From CAYYTU01 sp964474655 (lineage in GTDB: Bacteria; Chloroflexota; Anaerolineae; B4-G1): a stretch of DNA of 64,000 nucleotides. Made by a program: the position numbers and the translations under genes. A model generated the notes under the pieces. It ran no database searches and had not been told where the DNA came from. It saw only the letters and a list, made by a program, of their open reading frames with translations. Shown here in pieces: positions 33,551 through 40,586 of the stretch (positions are counted from its first letter, which is position 1; each line of letters opens with the position of its first letter). Location of the stretch: positions 1-64,000 of the forward strand of contig CAYYTU010000007.1 of the NCBI GenBank assembly GCA_964474655.1, in the 5' to 3' direction.

Positions 33551-34375
33551 TTATTCATCGGCGACTATTTCCACTTCGTAGACGTGTGACCAGTGCTTCC
33601 CGGTCACGAAGACGTCGCCGTCCCGGACGGCAATACCGTTTAAGACGCCGGCCGGTTCTTCTTCGACCAGCGAGGAGAAGTCGATCCAACCGAGCACAGT
33701 GCCTGTGTCACCGTCAATGCGCACAATGCGCGGCTCCTTCCATACGTTGGCCCAGACCTGATCTCGTACCCACTCCAGCTCGTTCAGTCGAGTGATCGGC
33801 TCGCCGTGCTCCAGCACCTGGACGCGATCCATCTCCTCCAGCGTATCGGGGTCCAGGAAGCGCAGCCACGAGGTACCATCGCTCATAATAAGTCGTTCAC
33901 CATTGTGAGTCAAGCCCCAGCCCTCACCTTGATACGAGAACGTGCGTTGGAGATCGAAAGAGGCTTTATCATACACAAACCCGCGTCCACTCTTCCAGGT
34001 CAGATGGATGATTTGGTCCTTCCAGACCGTGATGCCCTCGCCGAAGTAGTTCGGTGCCAAGTGTTTGATCTGGACCACTTCGCCCGTCTCCAGATCGACG
34101 CGTCGCAAAGACGATTCTCCCCAGAGCCCTGTGCCTTCATACAAGGTATCTCCATCGAAGGCCAGGCCCTGGGTGAAGGCCGCCGGATCGTGCGGATACT
34201 TTCGAACAACGCGATGGGTGGCGTGATACGGAAGTTGGGCAGTGCAAGCGGCGAGCGCAAAAGCAGCTATAATGACAAGAAAGGAAGCGAGAAGCAAGAC
34301 CGAGCAGATGACACTCTGCACCGGGAGATTTTCTCGCGAAGAATGGCGATTCGTCCGAAGTTCAGGGATCAGCAT
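33551..34375 (-). CDS. Glutaminyl-peptide cyclotransferase (beta-propeller type), lipoprotein
   Basis: This 274-residue protein has an N-terminal membrane or lipoprotein signal (ICSVLLLASFLVIIAAFALAAC). The rest matches the glutamine cyclotransferase family (PF05096 as I recall), a five-bladed propeller that converts N-terminal Gln to pyroglutamate: HDPAAFTQGLAFDGDTLYEG, GESSLRRVDLETGEVV, LNELEWVRDQVWANVW and GVLNGIAVRDGDVFVTGKHW are all typical. It acts outside the cytoplasm. The ATG lies 9 nt past an extended -10 element, suggesting a leaderless or nearly leaderless transcript. It heads a minus-strand run that continues into the lipoprotein and hflX. Confidence 0.85.
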   Translation of the reverse strand: MLIPELRTNRHSSRENLPVQSVICSVLLLASFLVIIAAFALAACTAQLPYHATHRVVRKYPHDPAAFTQGLAFDGDTLYEGTGLWGESSLRRVDLETGEVVQIKHLAPNYFGEGITVWKDQIIHLTWKSGRGFVYDKASFDLQRTFSYQGEGWGLTHNGERLIMSDGTSWLRFLDPDTLEEMDRVQVLEHGEPITRLNELEWVRDQVWANVWKEPRIVRIDGDTGTVLGWIDFSSLVEEEPAGVLNGIAVRDGDVFVTGKHWSHVYEVEIVADE

Positions 34376-34384
34376 TTGAAATGT

Positions 34385-34393
34385 ATTGTACCA
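34385..34393 (-). promoter_or_regulatory. Extended -10 element next to the glutaminyl-cyclase start
   Basis: On the minus strand TGGTACAAT reads as an extended -10 (TGn plus TACAAT). Its last base is 9 nt before the ATG at 34375, and there is no Shine-Dalgarno in between. A leaderless or very short leader transcript is suggested. No -35 match is visible at the expected distance. Confidence 0.45.
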
Positions 34394-34443
34394 TAGACGC
34401 GAGATTATTCCACATTGACGCTCTGAAGCTTGTGCGACGCAGC

Positions 34444-34472
34444 TTGCCTTATAGTTCCAAATCGTCTATACT
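34444..34472 (+). promoter_or_regulatory. Promoter of the L,D-transpeptidase gene
   Basis: TTGCCT (34444-34449), 17 nt, and TATACT (34467-34472) point to the plus strand, giving a leader of about 110 nt before the ATG at 34589. A second TATAAT at 34570-34575 is too close to the ribosome-binding site to serve a leadered mRNA. Confidence 0.45.
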
Positions 34473-34588
34473 TTGTTCATAGTCAGTCCGATCTTTCCCC
34501 TTGCCTGGACTGCAGATCTCACATCCTACACAGGTATTACATCTGACAAACTCGCGCGATCCATATCGCTATAATCCGGAGATAGCCT

Positions 34589-35620
34589 ATGAAACCTCTG
34601 ACTCGTCGAGAGTTCCTGAAATATAGTGGCGTCAGTTTGGGCTTACTGGCGCTTCCCCGCCCTTATCTATTTGCCAATGAACCAATGCTGCGAGATGGCT
34701 TGACCTCCCAAGCAGCGCCAACGCCCCTGGGTCGCATCGCTACCTGGCGTCTGGCTCTGCGTGAGGAGCCGTCGCCCGATGCCAACTTTGTGGAGTGGAA
34801 GTATCGTAACGACATCATGCCCCTCAAATCTGCCGTCGAAGGGAAGGCTCCTTGGCCTTCCAACGCGATCTGGTACGAGACAGGAGGCGGCTATATCCAC
34901 AGCGGCTACGTCCAGCCGGTGGTCGATGCGCCGCAAAGTGAGGTCATCGCTCCGGTGCCTGAGCCGGGCTTTTGGGCCGAGGTTTGCGTGCCCATCGCCG
35001 AGGCCCGCTGGCGTCCCAACAGCTCCTATGTTGCTCGTCGGCTCTATTACCAGACTGTCTATCGCGTGATCGCTGCCGAGAGCGACGATGAGGCCATCTG
35101 GTGGTATCGCATTCAAGAGGGCCTCACCCATTCGCCTGGCTACTATGTTCGCGCTTCGTCGCTCCGTCGCATCCCTCCAGAGGCTCTGACGCCGATTTCG
35201 CCGGGCCACCCGGACAAACGGCTCCAGATCAACATCGGAGACCAGACGCTGACGTGCTTCGAAGGCTCGCGCGACGTCTTCCACACGCGCATAGCCTCCG
35301 GCGTCTACGGTATGGGAACCCCGCTCGGCGAGTTTCACGTTCTCTACCAGCGTCACACTCGCCGTATGGTCGGCGGTGGCGACAACGATCGTTACGATCT
35401 GCCGGGGGTCCCTTTTCCGGTCTATTTCACCTGGCGTGGTGTGGCCATCCACGGCACCTACTGGCACAATGATTACGGCCGGCGTCATAGCCACGGCTGC
35501 ATCAACGTAACCAGCGAAGCAGCCCGCTGGATCTTCCGCTGGATCGAGCCGCACGTCGAATACGGAACCTACACTCTCCGCACACCGCCGGGGGAGGGTA
35601 CACGTGTGGTCGTGATCTGA
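34589..35620 (+). CDS. Tat-exported L,D-transpeptidase (YkuD family)
   Basis: This 343-residue protein begins with a twin-arginine signal (TRREFLKYSGVSLGLLAL). An N-terminal domain of about 170 residues, SH3-like in places, precedes the YkuD catalytic domain from about residue 215. The active site is HGTYWHNDYGRRHSHGCIN, with His upstream and the SHGC Cys nucleophile. It would form 3-3 cross-links in peptidoglycan or attach proteins to it, outside the membrane. GGAG lies 8 nt before the ATG. It opens a plus-strand group with the nitroreductase and the PyrK-like gene. Confidence 0.9.
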   Translation: MKPLTRREFLKYSGVSLGLLALPRPYLFANEPMLRDGLTSQAAPTPLGRIATWRLALREEPSPDANFVEWKYRNDIMPLKSAVEGKAPWPSNAIWYETGGGYIHSGYVQPVVDAPQSEVIAPVPEPGFWAEVCVPIAEARWRPNSSYVARRLYYQTVYRVIAAESDDEAIWWYRIQEGLTHSPGYYVRASSLRRIPPEALTPISPGHPDKRLQINIGDQTLTCFEGSRDVFHTRIASGVYGMGTPLGEFHVLYQRHTRRMVGGGDNDRYDLPGVPFPVYFTWRGVAIHGTYWHNDYGRRHSHGCINVTSEAARWIFRWIEPHVEYGTYTLRTPPGEGTRVVVI

Positions 35621-35712
35621 CTCGATGGGCCGCATCTTTCCCCTTGTGTTGCCCTGTCTCCTCATCCCAATGCCAGCCTAGCGCTGCGCTCACAGATATA
35701 CGGAAGGCTCAG

Positions 35713-36801
35713 ATGCGAAGAAGAGATTGGGATTACCTCGTCATCGCCCTGATGATCCTCAGCGGTCTCTACGTGACCGGGACGGGCATCGTGATGGACC
35801 TGTTGGGGTTGCATCAGCTTCTCTACCACAGCTACGCCGGCTACATCTGTGCTGGGCTGGCCGTGCTCCACGTCGCGCTCAACTGGCAGCGCATCACAGC
35901 TTACGTGCGTCGAATCGGGAGAGGCCAAGAGCGCCCCAGACGTCGAACCATAACCAGGCCGAAGAAAGAGGCAATGACCACCCGGCGAGACGTTATCATC
36001 GCCGGCCTCTCCGCCGGCCTCGGATTCCTGATCGCCTGGCTGCTACCGGGGCGCCGGACGCCAGATCTTCCGGGCGACGCGCGGGACCTCGGGGCGCTTT
36101 ACCACCAGTGGAGCAAGCCCGGCCTCCTGCCTGAGCTGGACATTAGCCCCGACTGGGGGAACCGTCCGCCGCGCTACAAGACCTATCCAGAAGCCGAGCG
36201 CATCGCCCTGCCCGACCCCGACCCAGGAGGCAACGCGGGATTGAGCGTGGAGAAGGCGCTGGAAATGCGACGGTCGGTGCGTAATTATGCCGGGGGACCG
36301 ATCTCGCTCCAGGCGCTCTCACGGCTATTGCACGCAGCACAGGGCATCACGGAGGAGCGCATGGGATTTCGCGCAGCGCCCTCAGCCGGAGCACTCTATC
36401 CTATTGAGATCTACCCGGTGGTCCATAACGCCGAGACGTTGAAAGCAGGCATCTACCATTACGCAATACAAGAGCATGCGCTGGAGCGTCTCCAAGAGGG
36501 CAACTTTCGCGACACGGTGACGCTGGCCGGATTGGGCCAAGAGTTTCTGGGACAAGCAAATGTCTGTTTCGTGCTTTCGGCCATCTTCCAGCGTACACGA
36601 TGGAGGTATCACGAGCGTGCTTATCGCTACGTGATGATAGAGACGGGCCACGTGGGACAAAACCTTTATCTGACGGCCACGTCGATGGGGCTGGGCGCCT
36701 GCGCTGTGGGTGCCTTTTTCGACGACCGGCTCAATGATCCACTGGGGTTGGACGGGACGGAGGAGACAGCAGTATATCTGATCAGCGTGGGAAAGGCGTG
36801 A
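35713..36801 (+). CDS. Membrane-anchored SagB-type nitroreductase with N-terminal cytochrome-b-like domain
   Basis: The start at 35713 follows CGGAAGG at 5 nt spacing, giving 362 residues. Residues 1-70 hold two membrane segments with His residues placed as in DUF4405/cytochrome-b-like anchors (GLHQLLYHSYAGYI and LHVALNWQRI). A second N-terminal-like signal, TRRDVIIAGLSAGLGFLIAW, resembles a Tat signal, so residues after about 110 may be outside. The FMN-binding nitroreductase/SagB domain follows: KALEMRRSVRNYAGGPIS, FRAAPSAGALYPIEIYPV and YVMIETGHVGQNLYLTATSM. No YcaO or precursor gene for a SagB-type peptide system is nearby, so an electron-transfer oxidoreductase is more likely. Confidence 0.75.
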   Translation: MRRRDWDYLVIALMILSGLYVTGTGIVMDLLGLHQLLYHSYAGYICAGLAVLHVALNWQRITAYVRRIGRGQERPRRRTITRPKKEAMTTRRDVIIAGLSAGLGFLIAWLLPGRRTPDLPGDARDLGALYHQWSKPGLLPELDISPDWGNRPPRYKTYPEAERIALPDPDPGGNAGLSVEKALEMRRSVRNYAGGPISLQALSRLLHAAQGITEERMGFRAAPSAGALYPIEIYPVVHNAETLKAGIYHYAIQEHALERLQEGNFRDTVTLAGLGQEFLGQANVCFVLSAIFQRTRWRYHERAYRYVMIETGHVGQNLYLTATSMGLGACAVGAFFDDRLNDPLGLDGTEETAVYLISVGKA

Positions 36802-36886
36802 CCAACGACTTTTCAGAACCACGGCCATGTGGTACACTTTCTCGTCGGCGAGGATCCGCCTCGCCAGCGAGTTGACGAGAGGACTG

Positions 36887-37696
36887 ATGCCTAGAGCATT
36901 CCCAAGAGAGAACGACCTTCCTCGCACCACCCGTATCCGCGATGTGCGCGACGAGACCCGCACCATTCGCACGTTCGTTCTGGAGGCCGAGCTTCCAGAA
37001 GCAACGCCCGGTCAGTTCATCATGCTCTGGCTGCCGGGCCTGGACGAGAAGCCGATGTCGATTGCTTATCCCGCTCCCCTCACGGTGACAGTGGCCCGGG
37101 TGGGTGCTTTTACCACGGCGCTCCATCAGCGAGGGGTAGGGGATTCGGCAGGCTGGCGCGGGCCCTATGGTCACGGGTTCTCACTTCGGGAGGATAGGCC
37201 GGCGCTGCTCGTAAGCGGGGGTTGTGGTGTAGGACCGCTCTACTTTCTGGCCTCGCAGGCTATTGAGCGTGGCATCCCGACCACCGTTGCCATCGGGGCC
37301 CGGACAGCGCTCGATCTACCCTACGTCGACCAGTTCCAGGCGCTGGGTGCTGAGACTGTCACCGCCACCGATGACGGCTCAGCCGGTCGCAAAGGGTTCA
37401 TCACCGATGTTATACTGGCAACGGTACAAGAGGAGCCTGCTCCGGCGATCTACGCCTGTGGCCCGGAGATGATGCTCGTGGCGCTCCACCGCTTGTGCCT
37501 GGAGAGGGAACTACCGGGGCAGTTTAGCGTAGAGCGGTATATGAAATGCGGCTTTGGAGTCTGCGGACAGTGTGCAATGGACGATCTATTGGTCTGTCAG
37601 GACGGGCCTGTCTTTGACGTGGAGCAGCTCGAGGGGGTGCAGGACTTTGGGTCTGTGCGTCATAGCGCCACCGGTCGCCGCTTGCCGATCCGCTGA
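36887..37696 (+). CDS. PyrK-like FAD/2Fe-2S electron-transfer protein
   Basis: The start is set at the ATG at 36887, behind GAGAGGA and giving 269 residues, because the longer frame adds a non-conserved N-terminus. The order is FAD-binding barrel (PGQFIMLWLPGLDEKPMSIA), NAD-binding domain (LLVSGGCGVGPLYFLASQAI and AIYACGPEMMLVALH) and a C-terminal 2Fe-2S site with four Cys in KCGFGVCGQC...VCQDGP. This is the dihydroorotate dehydrogenase electron-transfer subunit family. No pyrD lies next to it; its neighbour is the SagB-type nitroreductase, so it may serve that enzyme instead. The stop converges on the zinc-ribbon gene. Confidence 0.82.
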   Translation: MPRAFPRENDLPRTTRIRDVRDETRTIRTFVLEAELPEATPGQFIMLWLPGLDEKPMSIAYPAPLTVTVARVGAFTTALHQRGVGDSAGWRGPYGHGFSLREDRPALLVSGGCGVGPLYFLASQAIERGIPTTVAIGARTALDLPYVDQFQALGAETVTATDDGSAGRKGFITDVILATVQEEPAPAIYACGPEMMLVALHRLCLERELPGQFSVERYMKCGFGVCGQCAMDDLLVCQDGPVFDVEQLEGVQDFGSVRHSATGRRLPIR

Positions 37697-37735
37697 TAGA
37701 GATAGCTGGACATAGTTGGCGACAGTATTCAGAAC

Positions 37736-38617
37736 CTACGCTTTGCCCAGGCCCAGCGCCGGGTTCTCTTCATAACGCTCGAACCAGCTCAGCACCTCCA
37801 GAAGCTCCCGCGCCAGAAAATCGGCCATCTGCCGGTCCGCCGCCGCGAACGCCTTCAGCAGACGATAAGTATCCCGACACGCCTCTTCCTCCGAGTGATC
37901 CGGAAGCATCGTCAGCCGCGCCGTCTGATCCAGCGCTGCAAAGGCCGAACGCTCCGATGCATCTCGTGGCTCGCGCTGACTGCCGACAGGCAACCCCAAC
38001 ATGCCAGAGGAAGGTGAACGGGCCATTGTGACTTTGAAGCCCATCAATTTCCGCAGCGCCTGATCGGTTACCTCTCGCAGATCAGTACCTAGCGTCATCT
38101 CGTCCATAAGCGTCGCTTCAAGACACCGCTTCTGCCCGTTCCAAGAACGCAGACTTTTTAACGAGATAGAGCGCATGCCATCGCTACGTTCCTCAACCCG
38201 CGCTGTGCAGTACTCTTTTTGAACCAGGTAAGCGTAGGCGGAAAAAAGCAGCCCCGCTGGTTCCGCACGACGCTCATCCAGCGGCCCGAAGAGAGTGACC
38301 AGAATGGTCTTTCGCCCCTGCTTGTCGACGTAGAAGAAATCCTGCAGGTTGTTGACCACCACGGCGCTGGCGACCAGCTGGCCCCGCGTCCGGTCTTGTG
38401 CCAGATCTGTGACCTCCGAACGGCGCGCCATCTTCTTGATCTCTTCCATCTGGTCGGGCTCAAGCGGCGCTCCACAATGCTGGCAATGGGGCCTCTGGTC
38501 ATCGGTGTAAGCTTTGCAATTGGCGCAGATGACCATAATCCGCTCTCCGCACCAGGGGCACGTCGAGGCTGGAACTCTGATGGACCGACCACAATGCCGA
38601 CAAGAGAAGTTTTCCAT
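37736..38617 (-). CDS. Double zinc-ribbon protein of unknown function
   Basis: This 293-residue protein carries three CxxC-type knuckle pairs at the N-terminus: CRHCGRS, CPWCGER and CANCKAY, then CQHCGAP, so two zinc ribbons of four Cys (or Cys/His) each are likely within residues 1-52. The remainder is soluble, with a helix-rich end (EACRDTYRLLKAFAAADRQM) and no recognised domain. It follows lepA by 12 nt on the same strand, so it is probably co-transcribed. A nucleic-acid or ribosome-related role is guesswork. Confidence 0.65.
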   Translation of the reverse strand: MENFSCRHCGRSIRVPASTCPWCGERIMVICANCKAYTDDQRPHCQHCGAPLEPDQMEEIKKMARRSEVTDLAQDRTRGQLVASAVVVNNLQDFFYVDKQGRKTILVTLFGPLDERRAEPAGLLFSAYAYLVQKEYCTARVEERSDGMRSISLKSLRSWNGQKRCLEATLMDEMTLGTDLREVTDQALRKLMGFKVTMARSPSSGMLGLPVGSQREPRDASERSAFAALDQTARLTMLPDHSEEEACRDTYRLLKAFAAADRQMADFLARELLEVLSWFERYEENPALGLGKA

Positions 38618-38629
38618 TCGTCAGAGCTG

Positions 38630-40432
38630 TCAATCCTCGTCCAACCGGAGCACCGCCAGGAATGCCTCCTGGGGAATTGAGACCTCACCCAGCTGCTTCA
38701 GCCGTTTGCGGCCTTCCTTCTGACGCTCCAGCAGCTTCCGTTTGCGCGTGACGTCGCCGCCGTAACACTTGGACAGCACGTCCTTGCGCCGAGCCTTGAC
38801 CGTCTCACGAGCGATGATGCGGCCTCCCAGGGCAGCCTGGAGGGGCACTGGGAACATCTGGCGAGGGATGACTTCCTTCAGTTTGCTCACGATGGCGGAG
38901 CCTTTCTCATAAGCCTTATCGCGATGGACGATGAGCGAGAGCGTATCCACCGGCTCCTCGTTGACCAGAATATCCATCCGCACCAGCTCACCCGCGCGAT
39001 AGCCGGCGAAGGTGTAGTCCATTGAGGCGAAACCCCGCGTGGCCGATTTAAGGCGATCGTGCAGATCGACCACCATCTCCGCCAGCGGCATCTCGTAGGT
39101 CAGCACCACCCGCTTGCTATCGGGATACTCCGTGGTCACGTATTCCCCGCGCCGCTTCATAATCAGATCCATAATTGGCCCGATGTAGTCGGACGGCGTA
39201 AAGATCTGGACCCGCACCCACGGCTCGCGTATCTCCTCAATCTGATGGGGCTCCGGCAACCCAGCTGGGCTAGAGACCTCGACCACCTCACCATCCTGGG
39301 TGACAGCCTGGTAAGCTACGCTGGGTGCAGTCGCGATCAAGTTCATATCATACTCGCGCTCCAGGCGCTCCTGCACAATCTCCATATGGAAGAGGCCCAG
39401 GAAGCCGCAGCGAAAGCCGTACTGGAGCGCTTGTGAGGACTCCGGCTCGAAGCTCAACGCCGCGTCGTTGAGCTGGAGCTTTTCCAGGGCATTGCGCAAA
39501 GCGTGAAAATCGTCAGCCTCGACGGGGTAAATGCCGGCGAAGACCATCGGCTTGACCGGTTGGTAGCCCGGCAGCGGTTTATCGGCCGGTCGATCGGCCT
39601 CGGTGAGCGTGTCGCCGACCTGGCAATCGCGCACCGATTTGAGCCCCGTGGCGACGTAGCCGACCTCGCCGGCCTCCAGCCGTCCGGTCTCTTGCATACC
39701 CGGTGCGAAGATACCTACCTCCATCGGCTCTGTCCGGGAACCGGTGGCCATCAGCTGCAAATGTTCGCCCATCGCCAATGTCCCCTCGACGATGCGCACG
39801 TAAGCCACGACGCCCTTGTAGGGATCGTAGTGAGAATCAAAGATCAGCGCCCGCAGCGGAGCACCTTCATCGCCCTCCGGCGGCGGCAGCCGGTCGACGA
39901 CGGCCTCCAGCACTGCCTCCACCTCCCAGCCCTCCTTGGCAGAAACGTGTAGAATCTCCTCTGGATCGCACCCCAGCAGCTCGGCCAGCTCCAGCGTCAC
40001 GTCGACCGGCCGTGCCATCTTGAGATCGATCTTGTTGACCACAGGAATGATCTCCAGCTCGGCCTCCAACGCCAGGAAGAGGTTGGCGATCGTCTGGGCC
40101 TCAATACCCTGCGCCGCGTCGACCACCAGCAATGCCCCCTCGCACGCAGCCAATGCTCGGCTGACCTCGTACGAGAAGTCGACGTGGCCCGGCGTGTCGA
40201 TCAGGTTCAGCTGATACCTCTGCTCACCATCGACCACGTAATGCATACGCACCGCCGACGCTTTGATGGTGACGCCACGCTCGCGCTCCAGGTCCATCGA
40301 ATCGAGCACCTGATCCATCATATCGCGGTCGGCCAAGGTATGCGTCAACTCCAGCAAGCGATCGGCCAGAGTCGACTTGCCGTGATCAATGTGCGCCACG
40401 ATGCAAAAATTCCGAATCTGTTTTTGAGCCAC
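38630..40432 (-). CDS. lepA: Elongation factor 4 (LepA)
   Basis: The start is placed at a GTG (40432) with GGGAGG 5 nt upstream and a promoter ending some 18 nt before it, giving the usual ~600 residues. The longer frame to 40477 would begin upstream of the predicted transcript. G-domain motifs are IVAHIDHGKSTLADR, DTPGHVDFSYEV and NKIDLKMA. The C-terminal LepA domain has KCYGGDVTRKRKLLERQKEG. LepA is a membrane- or ribosome-associated GTPase that back-translocates or helps ribosome biogenesis. It is followed by the zinc-ribbon gene. Confidence 0.95.
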   Translation of the reverse strand: MAQKQIRNFCIVAHIDHGKSTLADRLLELTHTLADRDMMDQVLDSMDLERERGVTIKASAVRMHYVVDGEQRYQLNLIDTPGHVDFSYEVSRALAACEGALLVVDAAQGIEAQTIANLFLALEAELEIIPVVNKIDLKMARPVDVTLELAELLGCDPEEILHVSAKEGWEVEAVLEAVVDRLPPPEGDEGAPLRALIFDSHYDPYKGVVAYVRIVEGTLAMGEHLQLMATGSRTEPMEVGIFAPGMQETGRLEAGEVGYVATGLKSVRDCQVGDTLTEADRPADKPLPGYQPVKPMVFAGIYPVEADDFHALRNALEKLQLNDAALSFEPESSQALQYGFRCGFLGLFHMEIVQERLEREYDMNLIATAPSVAYQAVTQDGEVVEVSSPAGLPEPHQIEEIREPWVRVQIFTPSDYIGPIMDLIMKRRGEYVTTEYPDSKRVVLTYEMPLAEMVVDLHDRLKSATRGFASMDYTFAGYRAGELVRMDILVNEEPVDTLSLIVHRDKAYEKGSAIVSKLKEVIPRQMFPVPLQAALGGRIIARETVKARRKDVLSKCYGGDVTRKRKLLERQKEGRKRLKQLGEVSIPQEAFLAVLRLDED

Positions 40433-40449
40433 CAATACCTCCCAGGTTA

Positions 40450-40477
40450 ATTCTAGCCCACCCGGATGGGTTGTCAA
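40450..40477 (-). promoter_or_regulatory. Promoter of lepA
   Basis: On the minus strand TTGACA (40477-40472), a 16-nt spacer and TAGAAT (40455-40450) sit just upstream of the ribosome-binding site. The transcript would start near 40442 with a leader of about 10 nt. Confidence 0.7.
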
Positions 40478-40586
40478 GGGGTGTTTTGGTCTCAGATTAC
40501 ACTAGAATTTCTACACAGTAACGCTTAAGTTGACGCATATGGGGGCACACCGTGGGAGGCAGACGGCGAATCTACTCGGTGACTCG

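Noticed and set aside
34570..34575. TATAAT before the L,D-transpeptidase gene as its promoter
   Set aside because: Transcription from it would start inside or after the ribosome-binding site; the pair at 34444-34472 fits better.
34667..35665. Long open frame on the minus strand opposite the L,D-transpeptidase gene
   Set aside because: It is antisense to a gene with clear motifs and has no recognisable protein features; high GC makes such frames common.
35713..36801. SagB of a thiazole/oxazole-modified peptide cluster
   Set aside because: No YcaO, leader peptide or transporter genes are nearby; an electron-transfer role fits the PyrK-like neighbour better.
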